Positions 51,658 to 58,583 of a stretch of DNA of 64,000 nucleotides are shown here, piece after piece (within the stretch, counting starts at the first letter, position 1; each line of letters opens with the position of its first letter). This stretch comes from a bacterium (lineage in GTDB: Bacteria; Patescibacteria; Microgenomatia; Levybacterales; UBA12049): assembly GCA_021777565.1 (NCBI GenBank), contig JAJYDJ010000005.1, positions 1-64,000 on the forward strand. The letters are read 5' to 3'. The position numbers and the translations under genes were made by a program. Below the pieces are notes generated by a model, which made no database searches, was not told the DNA's origin, and worked only from the letters and a program-made list of their open reading frames with translations.

Positions 51658-51860
51658 ACTTCATCCAAATAAAGCTTTTGGCATGCAAGTGAACATTAAC
51701 AAGTCGTTATTGCAAAACCAGATGTACGGGAAGGAATACCTAGATCTTCAAGGTATTGCTTTCCGTACAGTCTGGTAGGGAGCGAATCGTAGCAAGTCGG
51801 ATGAATCCCTTGCGGCACCAGCATGCGTCATATGACGCCATTACCCATTTAGGAGGTCCT
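51658..51860 (+). ncRNA. structured RNA leader with three hairpins (unknown class)
   Basis: The predicted transcript from about 51658 runs to the ATG at 51861 without being an obvious coding region. Hairpin 1 (51718-51775) has 24 left-arm positions, 23 of them paired: CCAGA plus TGTACGGGAAG and AATACCT pair with AGGTATT, CTTTCCGTACA and TCTGG, with one bulge, one G-G mismatch, one G-U pair and a nine-base loop containing AGATCT. Hairpin 2 (51792-51813) pairs GCAAG with CTTGC. Element 3 is a perfect palindrome GCGTCATATGACGC (51825-51838). The AGGAGGT ribosome site follows at 51851. It could be a regulatory leader or an independent small RNA. It matches no RNA class I can name, and is not tmRNA, RNase P or SRP RNA. 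Confidence 0.55.
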
Positions 51861-52145
51861 ATGGAGAACAGCTTGTTTAGGGAACTTACCGGCTCTTCCT
51901 ACGAGGAGCTTGTGGCCCAACTGCAGCCTGGGGAAACCCTAGCTGTTGAGTTGAAGACCAAACTCCCACTCGCAAGAGTGCTTTGGATGGCTCTTCACGG
52001 AGTGTACATACTCGACGTGAAGGTAGCGTTAGTGGTGTCCTCACCAGAGGCCTACGCGCGAATAAAAGCTGCCCAGAGACTTCCAATCGGAAGATGGATC
52101 GCGGTCCCAAACTCTGATGAGTTTAACCCCTTAGGCGCAATCTAA
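51861..52145 (+). CDS. small protein of unknown function led by a structured leader (94 residues)
   Basis: ATG 51861 follows AGGAGGT by three bases, one of the strongest ribosome sites in the window. The product is a soluble protein of 94 residues: SLFRELTGSSYEELVAQLQ, GETLAVELKTKLPLARVLWMALHGVYI, LDVKVALVVSSPEAYARIKAA, ending PIGRWIAVPNSDEFNPLGAI. The alternation suggests a small alpha/beta fold. I cannot name a family. Codon use appears different from neighbours (GAGGAGCTTGTGGCC-type). The frame extends upstream through hairpin 1, but that part is rejected as coding because of the promoter and ribosome site. No partner gene is visible; the next feature is an isolated hairpin. Confidence 0.6.
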   Translation: MENSLFRELTGSSYEELVAQLQPGETLAVELKTKLPLARVLWMALHGVYILDVKVALVVSSPEAYARIKAAQRLPIGRWIAVPNSDEFNPLGAI

Positions 52146-52215
52146 CCTTGTGGAAGAGAGCCGCACTCTTTCGCCTCCTTTGCAACCAACGATAAAGAAA
52201 AAACAAACAAAACCA

Positions 52216-52265
52216 GGCACCACTGCCTTATATTGAAAATACAAGAAAAAACAATATATGGTGCC
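52216..52265. repeat. isolated imperfect hairpin after the small gene
   Basis: GGCACCA (52216-52222) and TATATTG (52229-52235) pair with CAATATA (52252-52258) and TGGTGCC (52259-52265), giving 14 paired positions with a six-base bulge and a 16-base A-rich loop. There is no T-run, so it is not a standard terminator. The remainder of 52146-52302 holds only a weak five-bp hairpin near 52153-52170 and no gene. Confidence 0.55.
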
Positions 52266-52302
52266 CTTAATCCTTAAGAAGCGTTACGAAGAAAAATGAA
52301 TG

Positions 52303-52374
52303 TGGACGATAGAGGATTCGGACCTCTGACATCTTCAATGTGAATGAAGCGCTCTACCGCTGAGCTAATCGTCC
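52303..52374 (-). tRNA. tRNA-Val (CAC anticodon)
   Basis: Minus strand, 72 bases. The acceptor GGACGAT pairs perfectly with ATCGTCC; D-arm GCTC/GAGC; anticodon stem CTTCA/TGAAG with loop TTCACAT, anticodon CAC reading GTG; T-arm AGAGG/CCTCT with loop TCCGAAT; discriminator A. CCA is not encoded. Confidence 0.95.
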
Positions 52375-52385
52375 CGACTAGCCTT

Positions 52386-52436
52386 ATTTTACACTAATTC
52401 CGCCTCGTTGACAAAGCTAGGCGTTTTTCAGACAAT
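52386..52436. promoter_or_regulatory. divergent promoters of tRNA-Val and lepB sharing a -35 region
   Basis: Plus strand (lepB): perfect TTGACA (52408-52413), 17 bases, GACAAT (52431-52436). Minus strand (tRNA-Val): TTGTCA (52414-52409), 17 bases, TAAAAT (52391-52386). The two -35 boxes overlap in five of six bases, so the promoters should compete. Confidence 0.7.
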
Positions 52437-52446
52437 GAAGATAGCT

Positions 52447-53010
52447 ATGCATCTGCTTCGAAAGATTTATTATTTTCTCCTCGATACCTTAGAAAGCCTT
52501 CTGATTGCTGGTGCTATCTTTTTGGTTCTCTACATTTGGATTGGCAGACCATTCCAAGTTAGTGGTGATTCAATGTTCCCAAATTTTCATGATGGCCAGT
52601 ATGTCCTGACTAACATTATCGGCATGCATTTCCAGATGCCCCAAAGAGGTGATGTCATCGTCTTTGTGGCCCCCCCTGATCCTGATAAAGACTACATTAA
52701 GCGCGTGATAGGGCTTCCGGGAGATACCGTAAGTCTCAAAGACGGTGATGTTTATTTAAACAATCAGAAACTTGATGAAAGTAGTTATATTAAACCAGAA
52801 GTCAGAACCTATGGAGGGTCATTTCTCGTTAATAACGCAAGTGTGAACGTGCCACCAGGCAATTATTTTGTGATGGGAGATAATCGTGAGTTCAGCTCTG
52901 ACTCGAGGGAGTGGGGATTTGTCCCAGAGAAGAATGTTATCGGGTATTCATTCCTTGTATACTGGCCACTCAATACGCTTCATACCGTCAGTAACCCTTA
53001 TCAAAAATAG
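52447..53010 (+). CDS. lepB: signal peptidase I
   Basis: LepB cleaves signal peptides from exported proteins at the outer face of the membrane. The protein of about 187 residues has one N-terminal helix (LESLLIAGAIFLVLYIWI) and then the catalytic boxes: FQVSGDSMFPNFHDGQYVLTN with the nucleophile Ser before Met, YIKRVIGLPGDTV with the Lys base region, and YFVMGDNREFSSDSREWGFVP, the GDN..S.DSR.WG box. Start: with the predicted transcription start near 52443, ATG 52447 is favoured; ATG 52435 overlaps the -10 box, and an upstream TTG at 52408 is the -35 box itself. Its substrates could include many exported proteins of this window. Confidence 0.94.
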   Translation: MHLLRKIYYFLLDTLESLLIAGAIFLVLYIWIGRPFQVSGDSMFPNFHDGQYVLTNIIGMHFQMPQRGDVIVFVAPPDPDKDYIKRVIGLPGDTVSLKDGDVYLNNQKLDESSYIKPEVRTYGGSFLVNNASVNVPPGNYFVMGDNREFSSDSREWGFVPEKNVIGYSFLVYWPLNTLHTVSNPYQK

Positions 53011-53033
53011 TGAGTAGTTATTCTTTTACTCAC
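53003..53033 (-). terminator. likely terminator after parB
   Basis: Minus strand: GTGAGTA, a ten-base loop, TACTCAC, then TATTTTT. The stem includes the parB stop codon. On the plus strand it lies at the lepB stop and has no T-run. Confidence 0.6.
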
Positions 53034-53886
53034 CCAGAAGTTGTTTGGTGATCTCTTTAAGCTTTTCAGTCGTATCTTCGAATTTTCCATCAATCTGGAT
53101 ATACACTTTGACTGCACGTTCAGACTGGTTAATTTTCACTTTTACATCTTTACGATCTGTCTTATCCTCTGATTTGGCGAATGCGTAACGTTGCTTGATA
53201 CGCTTTGCCATCTCATCCAGCTCTGGGATATAGAGTTTATTTACGGTTTTATTCTTGGCAGTTTTTGGTTGTGTCTTGGCACGAGCTTCGCGAGCCATAT
53301 CTTCTGCTTCACGAACCGTACTGTTATTCTTCAAAATTTGTTTAAAAAGGGTGAGCATGAGATTGGTATCGCCAAGGGAAATCAGACTTCTAACATGCCC
53401 TTCAGAGATCACACCAGCAACGAGCGCATCTTTGATGGCATCTGGGAGTGTGAGAAGTCGGATAGTATTTGAGACCGTAGGGACACTTTTTCCGACTCTT
53501 TTGGCAACATCAGACATTTCAAGGCCAAATTCATCGATAAGACGCTTATATGCTAGTCCTCTTTCAATTGGGTTCAAGTCTTCACGCTGGACATTCTCAA
53601 CGATAGACATTTCAAGCATTTCACGAGGAGATGAATTACGAATAACAACAGGTACTGTTTTCAATCCAACTATTTTTGAAGCACGCAGACGTCTTTCCCC
53701 AGCAATAAGCTGATATCCGGCTGGTGTGTCAGCCACGACTAATGGCTCTAATACACCTTGTTCACGAATGGATTCTACGAGGTCTGAGAGTGATTCTGAA
53801 GCAATAACTCCACGTGGTTGCAGAGGATTAAACTGGATGAGATTTACATCCAACTCCGTGATGACTGTTTTGTTGTTATTATCCAT
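53026..53886 (-). CDS. parB: ParB/Spo0J family partition protein
   Basis: ParB loads at parS sites and helps segregate the chromosome. The 286-residue protein has the N-terminal CTP-binding and clamp region (QFNPLQPRG, LVESIREQGVLEPLVVADT, YQLIAGERRLRASKIVGLKTVPVV, and MLEMSIVENVQREDLNPIERGLAY) and the DNA-binding helix-turn-helix (MSDVAKRVGKSVPTVSNTIRLLTLP). The C-terminal dimer domain is less clear. There is no parA in the window and I saw no convincing parS site. ATG 53886 overlaps the end of rpmA by eight bases (ATGGATAA), so it is translated from the rplU-rpmA mRNA, an unusual partner for parB. Confidence 0.93.
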   Translation of the reverse strand: MDNNNKTVITELDVNLIQFNPLQPRGVIASESLSDLVESIREQGVLEPLVVADTPAGYQLIAGERRLRASKIVGLKTVPVVIRNSSPREMLEMSIVENVQREDLNPIERGLAYKRLIDEFGLEMSDVAKRVGKSVPTVSNTIRLLTLPDAIKDALVAGVISEGHVRSLISLGDTNLMLTLFKQILKNNSTVREAEDMAREARAKTQPKTAKNKTVNKLYIPELDEMAKRIKQRYAFAKSEDKTDRKDVKVKINQSERAVKVYIQIDGKFEDTTEKLKEITKQLLGE

Positions 53887-54130
53887 GGTGGACACTTACT
53901 GTTTTCTTACCCTGCCGACGACCAAATTTCACAATTCCATCTACCAGAGCAAAAAGTGTGTAGTCATGACCTGTCCCAACACCAACTCCAGCAGCAACTT
54001 TTGTCCCTTTTTGACGTACGATAATATTGCCTGTCTTTACTGGTTGGCCGCCATATCTCTTAACGCCCAAGCGCTTTGCGATACTATCTCTATTTACTCT
54101 TGTTTTACCACCTGATTTTGTATGTGCCAT
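53879..54130 (-). CDS. rpmA: 50S ribosomal protein bL27
   Basis: This 83-residue protein is bL27, next to the peptidyl-transferase centre. It has the family start AHTKSGGKTRVNRDS, then RLGVKRYGGQPVKTGNIIVRQKGTKVAAG, and GVGTGHDYTLFALVDGIVKF, ending in a basic tail. The N-terminus directly begins with the mature-type sequence, so no N-terminal cleavage extension is present. It follows rplU by 18 bases, the usual rplU-rpmA order, and its stop codon overlaps the parB start. Confidence 0.97.
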   Translation of the reverse strand: MAHTKSGGKTRVNRDSIAKRLGVKRYGGQPVKTGNIIVRQKGTKVAAGVGVGTGHDYTLFALVDGIVKFGRRQGKKTVSVHHG

Positions 54131-54148
54131 ATATTCTTTCTCTGCGTA

Positions 54149-54466
54149 TTATGCAGCAATCTTTTCTATCTTAACACGAGTCAGTGTTGCACGAAAACCC
54201 CGTACTTTTCGGTAACGAGCTTTTGCTTTGAACTTAGCAACGCGTACTTTTTCACCTTTTTCGTCTCCAACGACTGTCCCAGTCACCTGAGCACCTTTGA
54301 CTTCTGGCTGCCCAACGGTTCTCTTATCACCATCCACGACAAAAAGGACATGTTCAAGGGTAATTGACTCCCCTGGCTGTGCATCTTTAATGTGGTCAAA
54401 AGAGACAGTTTCACCAACACTTACTTTGTATTGCTTACCACTGTGCGCGACGACTGCGTAATTCAT
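54149..54466 (-). CDS. rplU: 50S ribosomal protein bL21
   Basis: This 105-residue protein is bL21: MNYAVVAHSGKQYKVSVGET, HVLFVVDGDKRTVGQPEVKGAQVTGTVV, and the basic end VRVAKFKAKARYRKVRGFRATLTRVKI. It opens the rplU-rpmA-parB operon. TATAAT (54478-54473) ends six bases before ATG 54466, so the operon is likely transcribed as a leaderless mRNA. I see no stem-loop L21 leader upstream, since the rodA gene ends only 21 bases away on the same strand. Confidence 0.96.
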   Translation of the reverse strand: MNYAVVAHSGKQYKVSVGETVSFDHIKDAQPGESITLEHVLFVVDGDKRTVGQPEVKGAQVTGTVVGDEKGEKVRVAKFKAKARYRKVRGFRATLTRVKIEKIAA

Positions 54467-54487
54467 AGGTAAATTATAGCAAAAGCC

Positions 54488-55555
54488 TCAACGGATTTCC
54501 ACCAGTGATTTTTCCTCGCTGGAGATGAGCTTTGTGGCAAATCCAAGAAAGATCGTACTAGTCAAAAGTGAACTCCCCCCATAGGAGAAAAATGGCAGAG
54601 TAATGCCTACAATTGGCAAAACGCCAATATTCATCCCCACATTGACCACGCTTTGGACAAAAAGGAAGCCAAACGTGAGCGTCAGAAAGTAGAAAACGAA
54701 CTGGTCAGAGGCACTTCTGGCAAGAGATGATATCCTCCACAGATACAAAAGGACAGCCACCAGGACCAGGGTAGCACCAATAAAACCGGTAGCCTCTGAA
54801 TAACTGGCGAACATGAAGTCCGTATGTCTCTCAGGAAGGAAACGAAGCATCGACTGCGTTCCTACCCCGACCCCTCTTCCCCACCACTGCCCCGAGCCAA
54901 CTGCAATCATTGACTGAATACTGTTATAGGAGCTTCCAAGAGGATCATGATTGGTTGAGAAAAAGTTAACCAGGCGCTCTCTCTGATAATCATGCAGAAA
55001 ATGCCATAAAATTGGTGACAGCACGGCCAAACTCCCAATGCCAATGGCAAAATACTTGAAAGGGAAGCCCATCACGACAAAAAGTATCAGCATAGCAAAG
55101 ACATAGACCAGCGCACTTCCCAGATCAGGCTCTCGATACACCATAAAAATAATAGGGAAGGCGAGTAGGCACGTAGTCAGAAGTGTCTTTAAATTCTTTT
55201 CTTTATGTACCAGAAGTTGGGCAAGCCAGAGTGCGAAAAAAGGTTTAAGAATCTCAGAAATTTGAATACTATAATTGCCGATAGAGAACCAACGTACAGC
55301 GCCACGACTCGCGATCCCCAAGAACGAAAGGATAAAGAGAAAGAGGAGTGCCATAGCATAAATTCCCCAGGACCTGGCAGCAATTTCGCGTACATCAAAA
55401 AGCTGAATGACAAAAAATACGATGACACTAAGGACAAGGAAGACACACTGGCTCACAAAAATATCCTGATTCATGGAATGAAGCATGATAAGACTTGCTC
55501 CCAGAAGGAAAAAAATCGGCAGAAACAATAGTCCGTCAAAATACCATCTTCCCAT
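54488..55555 (-). CDS. rodA: RodA-type SEDS glycosyltransferase
   Basis: This 355-residue SEDS protein should polymerise lipid II for side-wall growth. It has about 10 helices and the landmarks GAVRWFSIGNYSIQISEILKPFFALWLAQLL, shown in part, MVYREPDLGSALVY, YNSIQSMIAVGSGQWWGRG, LPERHTDFMFASYSEATGFIG and GITLPFFSYGGSSLL. The LPErHTDFiF and GSGgxxGrG patterns match RodA rather than FtsW. ATG 55555 has AAGGA four bases upstream; an upstream TTG adds six residues. It sits 21 bases before rplU and 43 bases after ileS on the minus strand. No mreB or mreC is in the window. Confidence 0.92.
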   Translation of the reverse strand: MGRWYFDGLLFLPIFFLLGASLIMLHSMNQDIFVSQCVFLVLSVIVFFVIQLFDVREIAARSWGIYAMALLFLFILSFLGIASRGAVRWFSIGNYSIQISEILKPFFALWLAQLLVHKEKNLKTLLTTCLLAFPIIFMVYREPDLGSALVYVFAMLILFVVMGFPFKYFAIGIGSLAVLSPILWHFLHDYQRERLVNFFSTNHDPLGSSYNSIQSMIAVGSGQWWGRGVGVGTQSMLRFLPERHTDFMFASYSEATGFIGATLVLVAVLLYLWRISSLARSASDQFVFYFLTLTFGFLFVQSVVNVGMNIGVLPIVGITLPFFSYGGSSLLTSTIFLGFATKLISSEEKSLVEIR

Positions 55556-55598
55556 ATAATCCTTGTGCAGCACTGGAGGTATGGGGTTTGCAGCAGGT

Positions 55599-58532
55599 TT
55601 AGGTGAGACGCGCTACCGAGACCACATCACCTTTGGTGAGCACCTCAACATTTGCACTTTTCTTGATATATGCTTCATATTGTTCTGGCCATTCTGGCAA
55701 CGTAACCTGTACTTTTTCTGATACACTCGTGCCAAGTTTTTTTCTTTCATCTTGAATTTGGCGGATGAGTTCACGCGCTTGACCTTCAGCCATAAGCTCT
55801 GGGGTCAGTGTGGTATCAAGTACGCCTGATAACTCACCTTCACCAGTTTCAAAAACGACAGATTTCACATTGAGCTCATCTTTCATAAGCTGCAACAGCC
55901 CTTCATCAGTGATCGCTGATGTTGCATGCTGCACCGTGAACTTTGCGAGTGGCTGTCTCACCTTGAGTTGCTGCTCCTTGCGAAGGGATAATCCAATCTC
56001 AACCACACGGCGAACGATCTTCATGTCCTCAAGTAATGCAGTGTCAATCTCTCCTGCCACTGGCCAGTTAGCCAAATGAACCGACTCTTCACCAGTAAGA
56101 TTGGTATAAATCTCATCTGATAAAAATGGGGTAAATGGCGCCATCAACTTCATTAAAGTGACGAGCACGAAATGAAGTGTTTGGTAGCAGGCTTTCTTGT
56201 CATCACTGTCCTCAACGGTTGGGCCGATACGATCACGAGAGCGTCTGACATACCAGAGAGAAAGATCGTTCACAAAACTGTCGATAGAAAGAGACGCTTT
56301 CTGTGCACTTGCACTCTCTAGACCCTCGGTTGCGATACGGATCGTCTCATTCAGGCGGGCAAGGATCCATTGATCAAGGACATTCTGGCTCTCCACTTTG
56401 GCCTCAGTTGGAGTCCAATTATCACCATTGGCATTTAAAACAAAGAAGTTATAGATATTCCAGAGCATCAGGTGGAATTGACGTCGTACTTCATCGCCAC
56501 GATGCGCTCCAAAACGTAGATTTTGCTCTACATCAGCGGTCGCATACATCCAGCGCATCACGTCAGCACCAATGGCATCGGCAGCTTCATTAAATTCAAT
56601 TGAGTTGCCCCATGACTTATGCATCGGACGACCATCTTCACCCACGACTGAGGCGTATCCAAGAATTTTTTTGAAAGGATTACGTTTTTCAAGGGCGGTA
56701 GACATAGCGATAAGCGCATAGAACCAGTTCTTGAACTGCCCTGGGAAAGACTCAGTAATGAAATCTGCAGGATACCACTGACTCCAGTACTTTTTGTCTG
56801 TCGTATAACTAAGCTTGCCTGTTTCTGGATTTAGTAGGGTAGAGAAGGGGACAATACCAGCATCAAGCCATGGGTTACCGACGTCATCAGTTCGTGTCAT
56901 GACTCCCCCACACTCACAGGAAATTTTTACCATATCAATATATGGCTTATGTGGTGAATGACCATCAAAAGATTCCCATCCTTCTACCGCTTTTTCTTGT
57001 AACTCCTCTTTACTGCCGATCACAGTAAACTTTCCACACTTTTCACAGGTATAAATTGGCAATGCCAGACCCCAATAGCGATTTTTCTTGGAAATAAGCC
57101 AATCGTGCATATTGGTAAGCCAGTCCAGTTCTCGATCAAGAGCAAAAGATGGATTCCAATCAATCATCTTGGCACTATCAATCATTTGTTCACGGAAGGT
57201 CTTTGTGCCATCCTTCTCAACAATATCCATGCCTATATACCACTCTTCTGCCACTTTCCAGACAAGCTCAGTCTTACAACGCCAGCAGCAAGGATAACGA
57301 TGTTTGTAGGGTTCGATTGAGAAAATCCAGTTCTCCCCTTTTTCTTCTTTTGCTTTGAGTGCATCAAAAATAATCTCAGGATGTTTTTTAGCATTTTGGC
57401 CGGTAAAATCGTCCAATCCCTCCAGATATGAGGCATCATCAGCGATAATTGGGATCATTGGAAGTCCCAATTTCTTACCTAATTTAAAATCTTCAGTTCC
57501 TGCAGAGACGGCAGTGTGTACCAACCCTGTACCTTCTGTCGTTGAGATTGGCATGATGAGATTATCTGTTGGGACAACATGATGAAAAGTGTCAAGATTA
57601 TTCTTGGCAACGTCTGCGACAACCGGAAGGCTGTCAAAGGGACCGGTATAGGTAAGTCCCACGAGCTCACTCCCCTTGACTGTTTTGATGACTTTAACAT
57701 CTGACTTAAAGACTGGCTCAACTCTCTCTTTGACAATCCAATATCTGTCCCCTGTTGATCCTTCAACCAGTGCATAATCTAAATCTTTATCCACTGCCAC
57801 GGCGATATTGGCTGGGATGGTCCAAGGCGTTGTTGTCCAGACCAAAAGATATTCTTTTTCTCGCCCAACAATTGGAAATTCAATAAAAATTGAGTCATGC
57901 ACCAGCTCTTTATAATCCTCGGTAAGCATTTCGTGCTGAGAAATTGCTGTCTGACAACGAGGACACCAAGGGACACTTTCATTCCCTTTATACATCCAGC
58001 CTTTCTCAAAGACGACTTTCAAGAAATACCAAATCATGTAGTTATTTTCATCAGACATGGTGAAGTATGAATGGTCCCAATTCATGAAGTTCCCCAGACG
58101 CTTGGTTTGATCAGTCTGAATGCCACTGTATTTGCGTACTCGCTCTTTACACATCTCCACAAATTTTGCGATCGATGCGACGGTATCTCCTGGGACAAGA
58201 TTTTCGATATCTTGTTTATTTTTTATTCCAAGTTCTTTTTCTACTTCTACTTCTACCCACAGACCTTGGCAATCAAACCCATTTTGGAAGCGCTCTTTAT
58301 ACCCACGCATGTTCCAAAAACGCTGCCACAAATCTTTATACGTTCTTCCCCAGGCATGATGCACACCCATAGGATTATTTGCCGTGATTGGCCCATCGAT
58401 AAAGGAAAATCTCTTTTCAGAAGCGTCGTTGCGATGAAGATATTTTTCCACAATTCCGTCAGTATACCAATGAGCAAGAAGAGCTCTTTCCATTTCAGGG
58501 AAATTTACACGGGGATCAACATTCTTAAACAT
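55599..58532 (-). CDS. ileS: isoleucyl-tRNA synthetase with unusual signature motifs
   Basis: The class I synthetase has about 977 residues. Its HIGH-equivalent reads PMGVHHAWGRTYKD (HHAW near residue 58) and its KMSKS-equivalent reads GRPMHKSWGNSIEF. Other IleRS landmarks are QNGFDCQGLWVEVEVEKELG, LLVWTTTPWTIPANIAVAVDKDLDY in the editing domain, DVGNPWLDAGIVPFSTL and WFYALIAMSTALEKRNPFKKILGYASVVGEDG. Two Cys groups (CPRC...; CEKCGKF...CECGG) may bind zinc. The start is ATG 58532 because TTGTGC-17-TACAAT ends six bases before it; a GTG frame 11 codons upstream overlaps the promoter. Such motif variants occur in IleRS of several deep bacterial lineages. Confidence 0.93.
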   Translation of the reverse strand: MFKNVDPRVNFPEMERALLAHWYTDGIVEKYLHRNDASEKRFSFIDGPITANNPMGVHHAWGRTYKDLWQRFWNMRGYKERFQNGFDCQGLWVEVEVEKELGIKNKQDIENLVPGDTVASIAKFVEMCKERVRKYSGIQTDQTKRLGNFMNWDHSYFTMSDENNYMIWYFLKVVFEKGWMYKGNESVPWCPRCQTAISQHEMLTEDYKELVHDSIFIEFPIVGREKEYLLVWTTTPWTIPANIAVAVDKDLDYALVEGSTGDRYWIVKERVEPVFKSDVKVIKTVKGSELVGLTYTGPFDSLPVVADVAKNNLDTFHHVVPTDNLIMPISTTEGTGLVHTAVSAGTEDFKLGKKLGLPMIPIIADDASYLEGLDDFTGQNAKKHPEIIFDALKAKEEKGENWIFSIEPYKHRYPCCWRCKTELVWKVAEEWYIGMDIVEKDGTKTFREQMIDSAKMIDWNPSFALDRELDWLTNMHDWLISKKNRYWGLALPIYTCEKCGKFTVIGSKEELQEKAVEGWESFDGHSPHKPYIDMVKISCECGGVMTRTDDVGNPWLDAGIVPFSTLLNPETGKLSYTTDKKYWSQWYPADFITESFPGQFKNWFYALIAMSTALEKRNPFKKILGYASVVGEDGRPMHKSWGNSIEFNEAADAIGADVMRWMYATADVEQNLRFGAHRGDEVRRQFHLMLWNIYNFFVLNANGDNWTPTEAKVESQNVLDQWILARLNETIRIATEGLESASAQKASLSIDSFVNDLSLWYVRRSRDRIGPTVEDSDDKKACYQTLHFVLVTLMKLMAPFTPFLSDEIYTNLTGEESVHLANWPVAGEIDTALLEDMKIVRRVVEIGLSLRKEQQLKVRQPLAKFTVQHATSAITDEGLLQLMKDELNVKSVVFETGEGELSGVLDTTLTPELMAEGQARELIRQIQDERKKLGTSVSEKVQVTLPEWPEQYEAYIKKSANVEVLTKGDVVSVARLT

Positions 58533-58538
58533 GCTGTT

Positions 58539-58567
58539 ATTGTAACGTAATTTGTCTTCAGGCACAA
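58539..58567 (-). promoter_or_regulatory. leaderless ileS promoter
   Basis: Minus strand: TTGTGC (58567-58562), 17 bases, TACAAT (58544-58539), six bases to ATG 58532. Confidence 0.65.
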
Positions 58568-58583
58568 GAATATTCAGGAGAGA

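Noticed and set aside
51658..51860. tmRNA, RNase P RNA or SRP RNA
   Set aside because: No tRNA-like end, no conserved RNase P core segments and no SRP tetraloop helix could be found.
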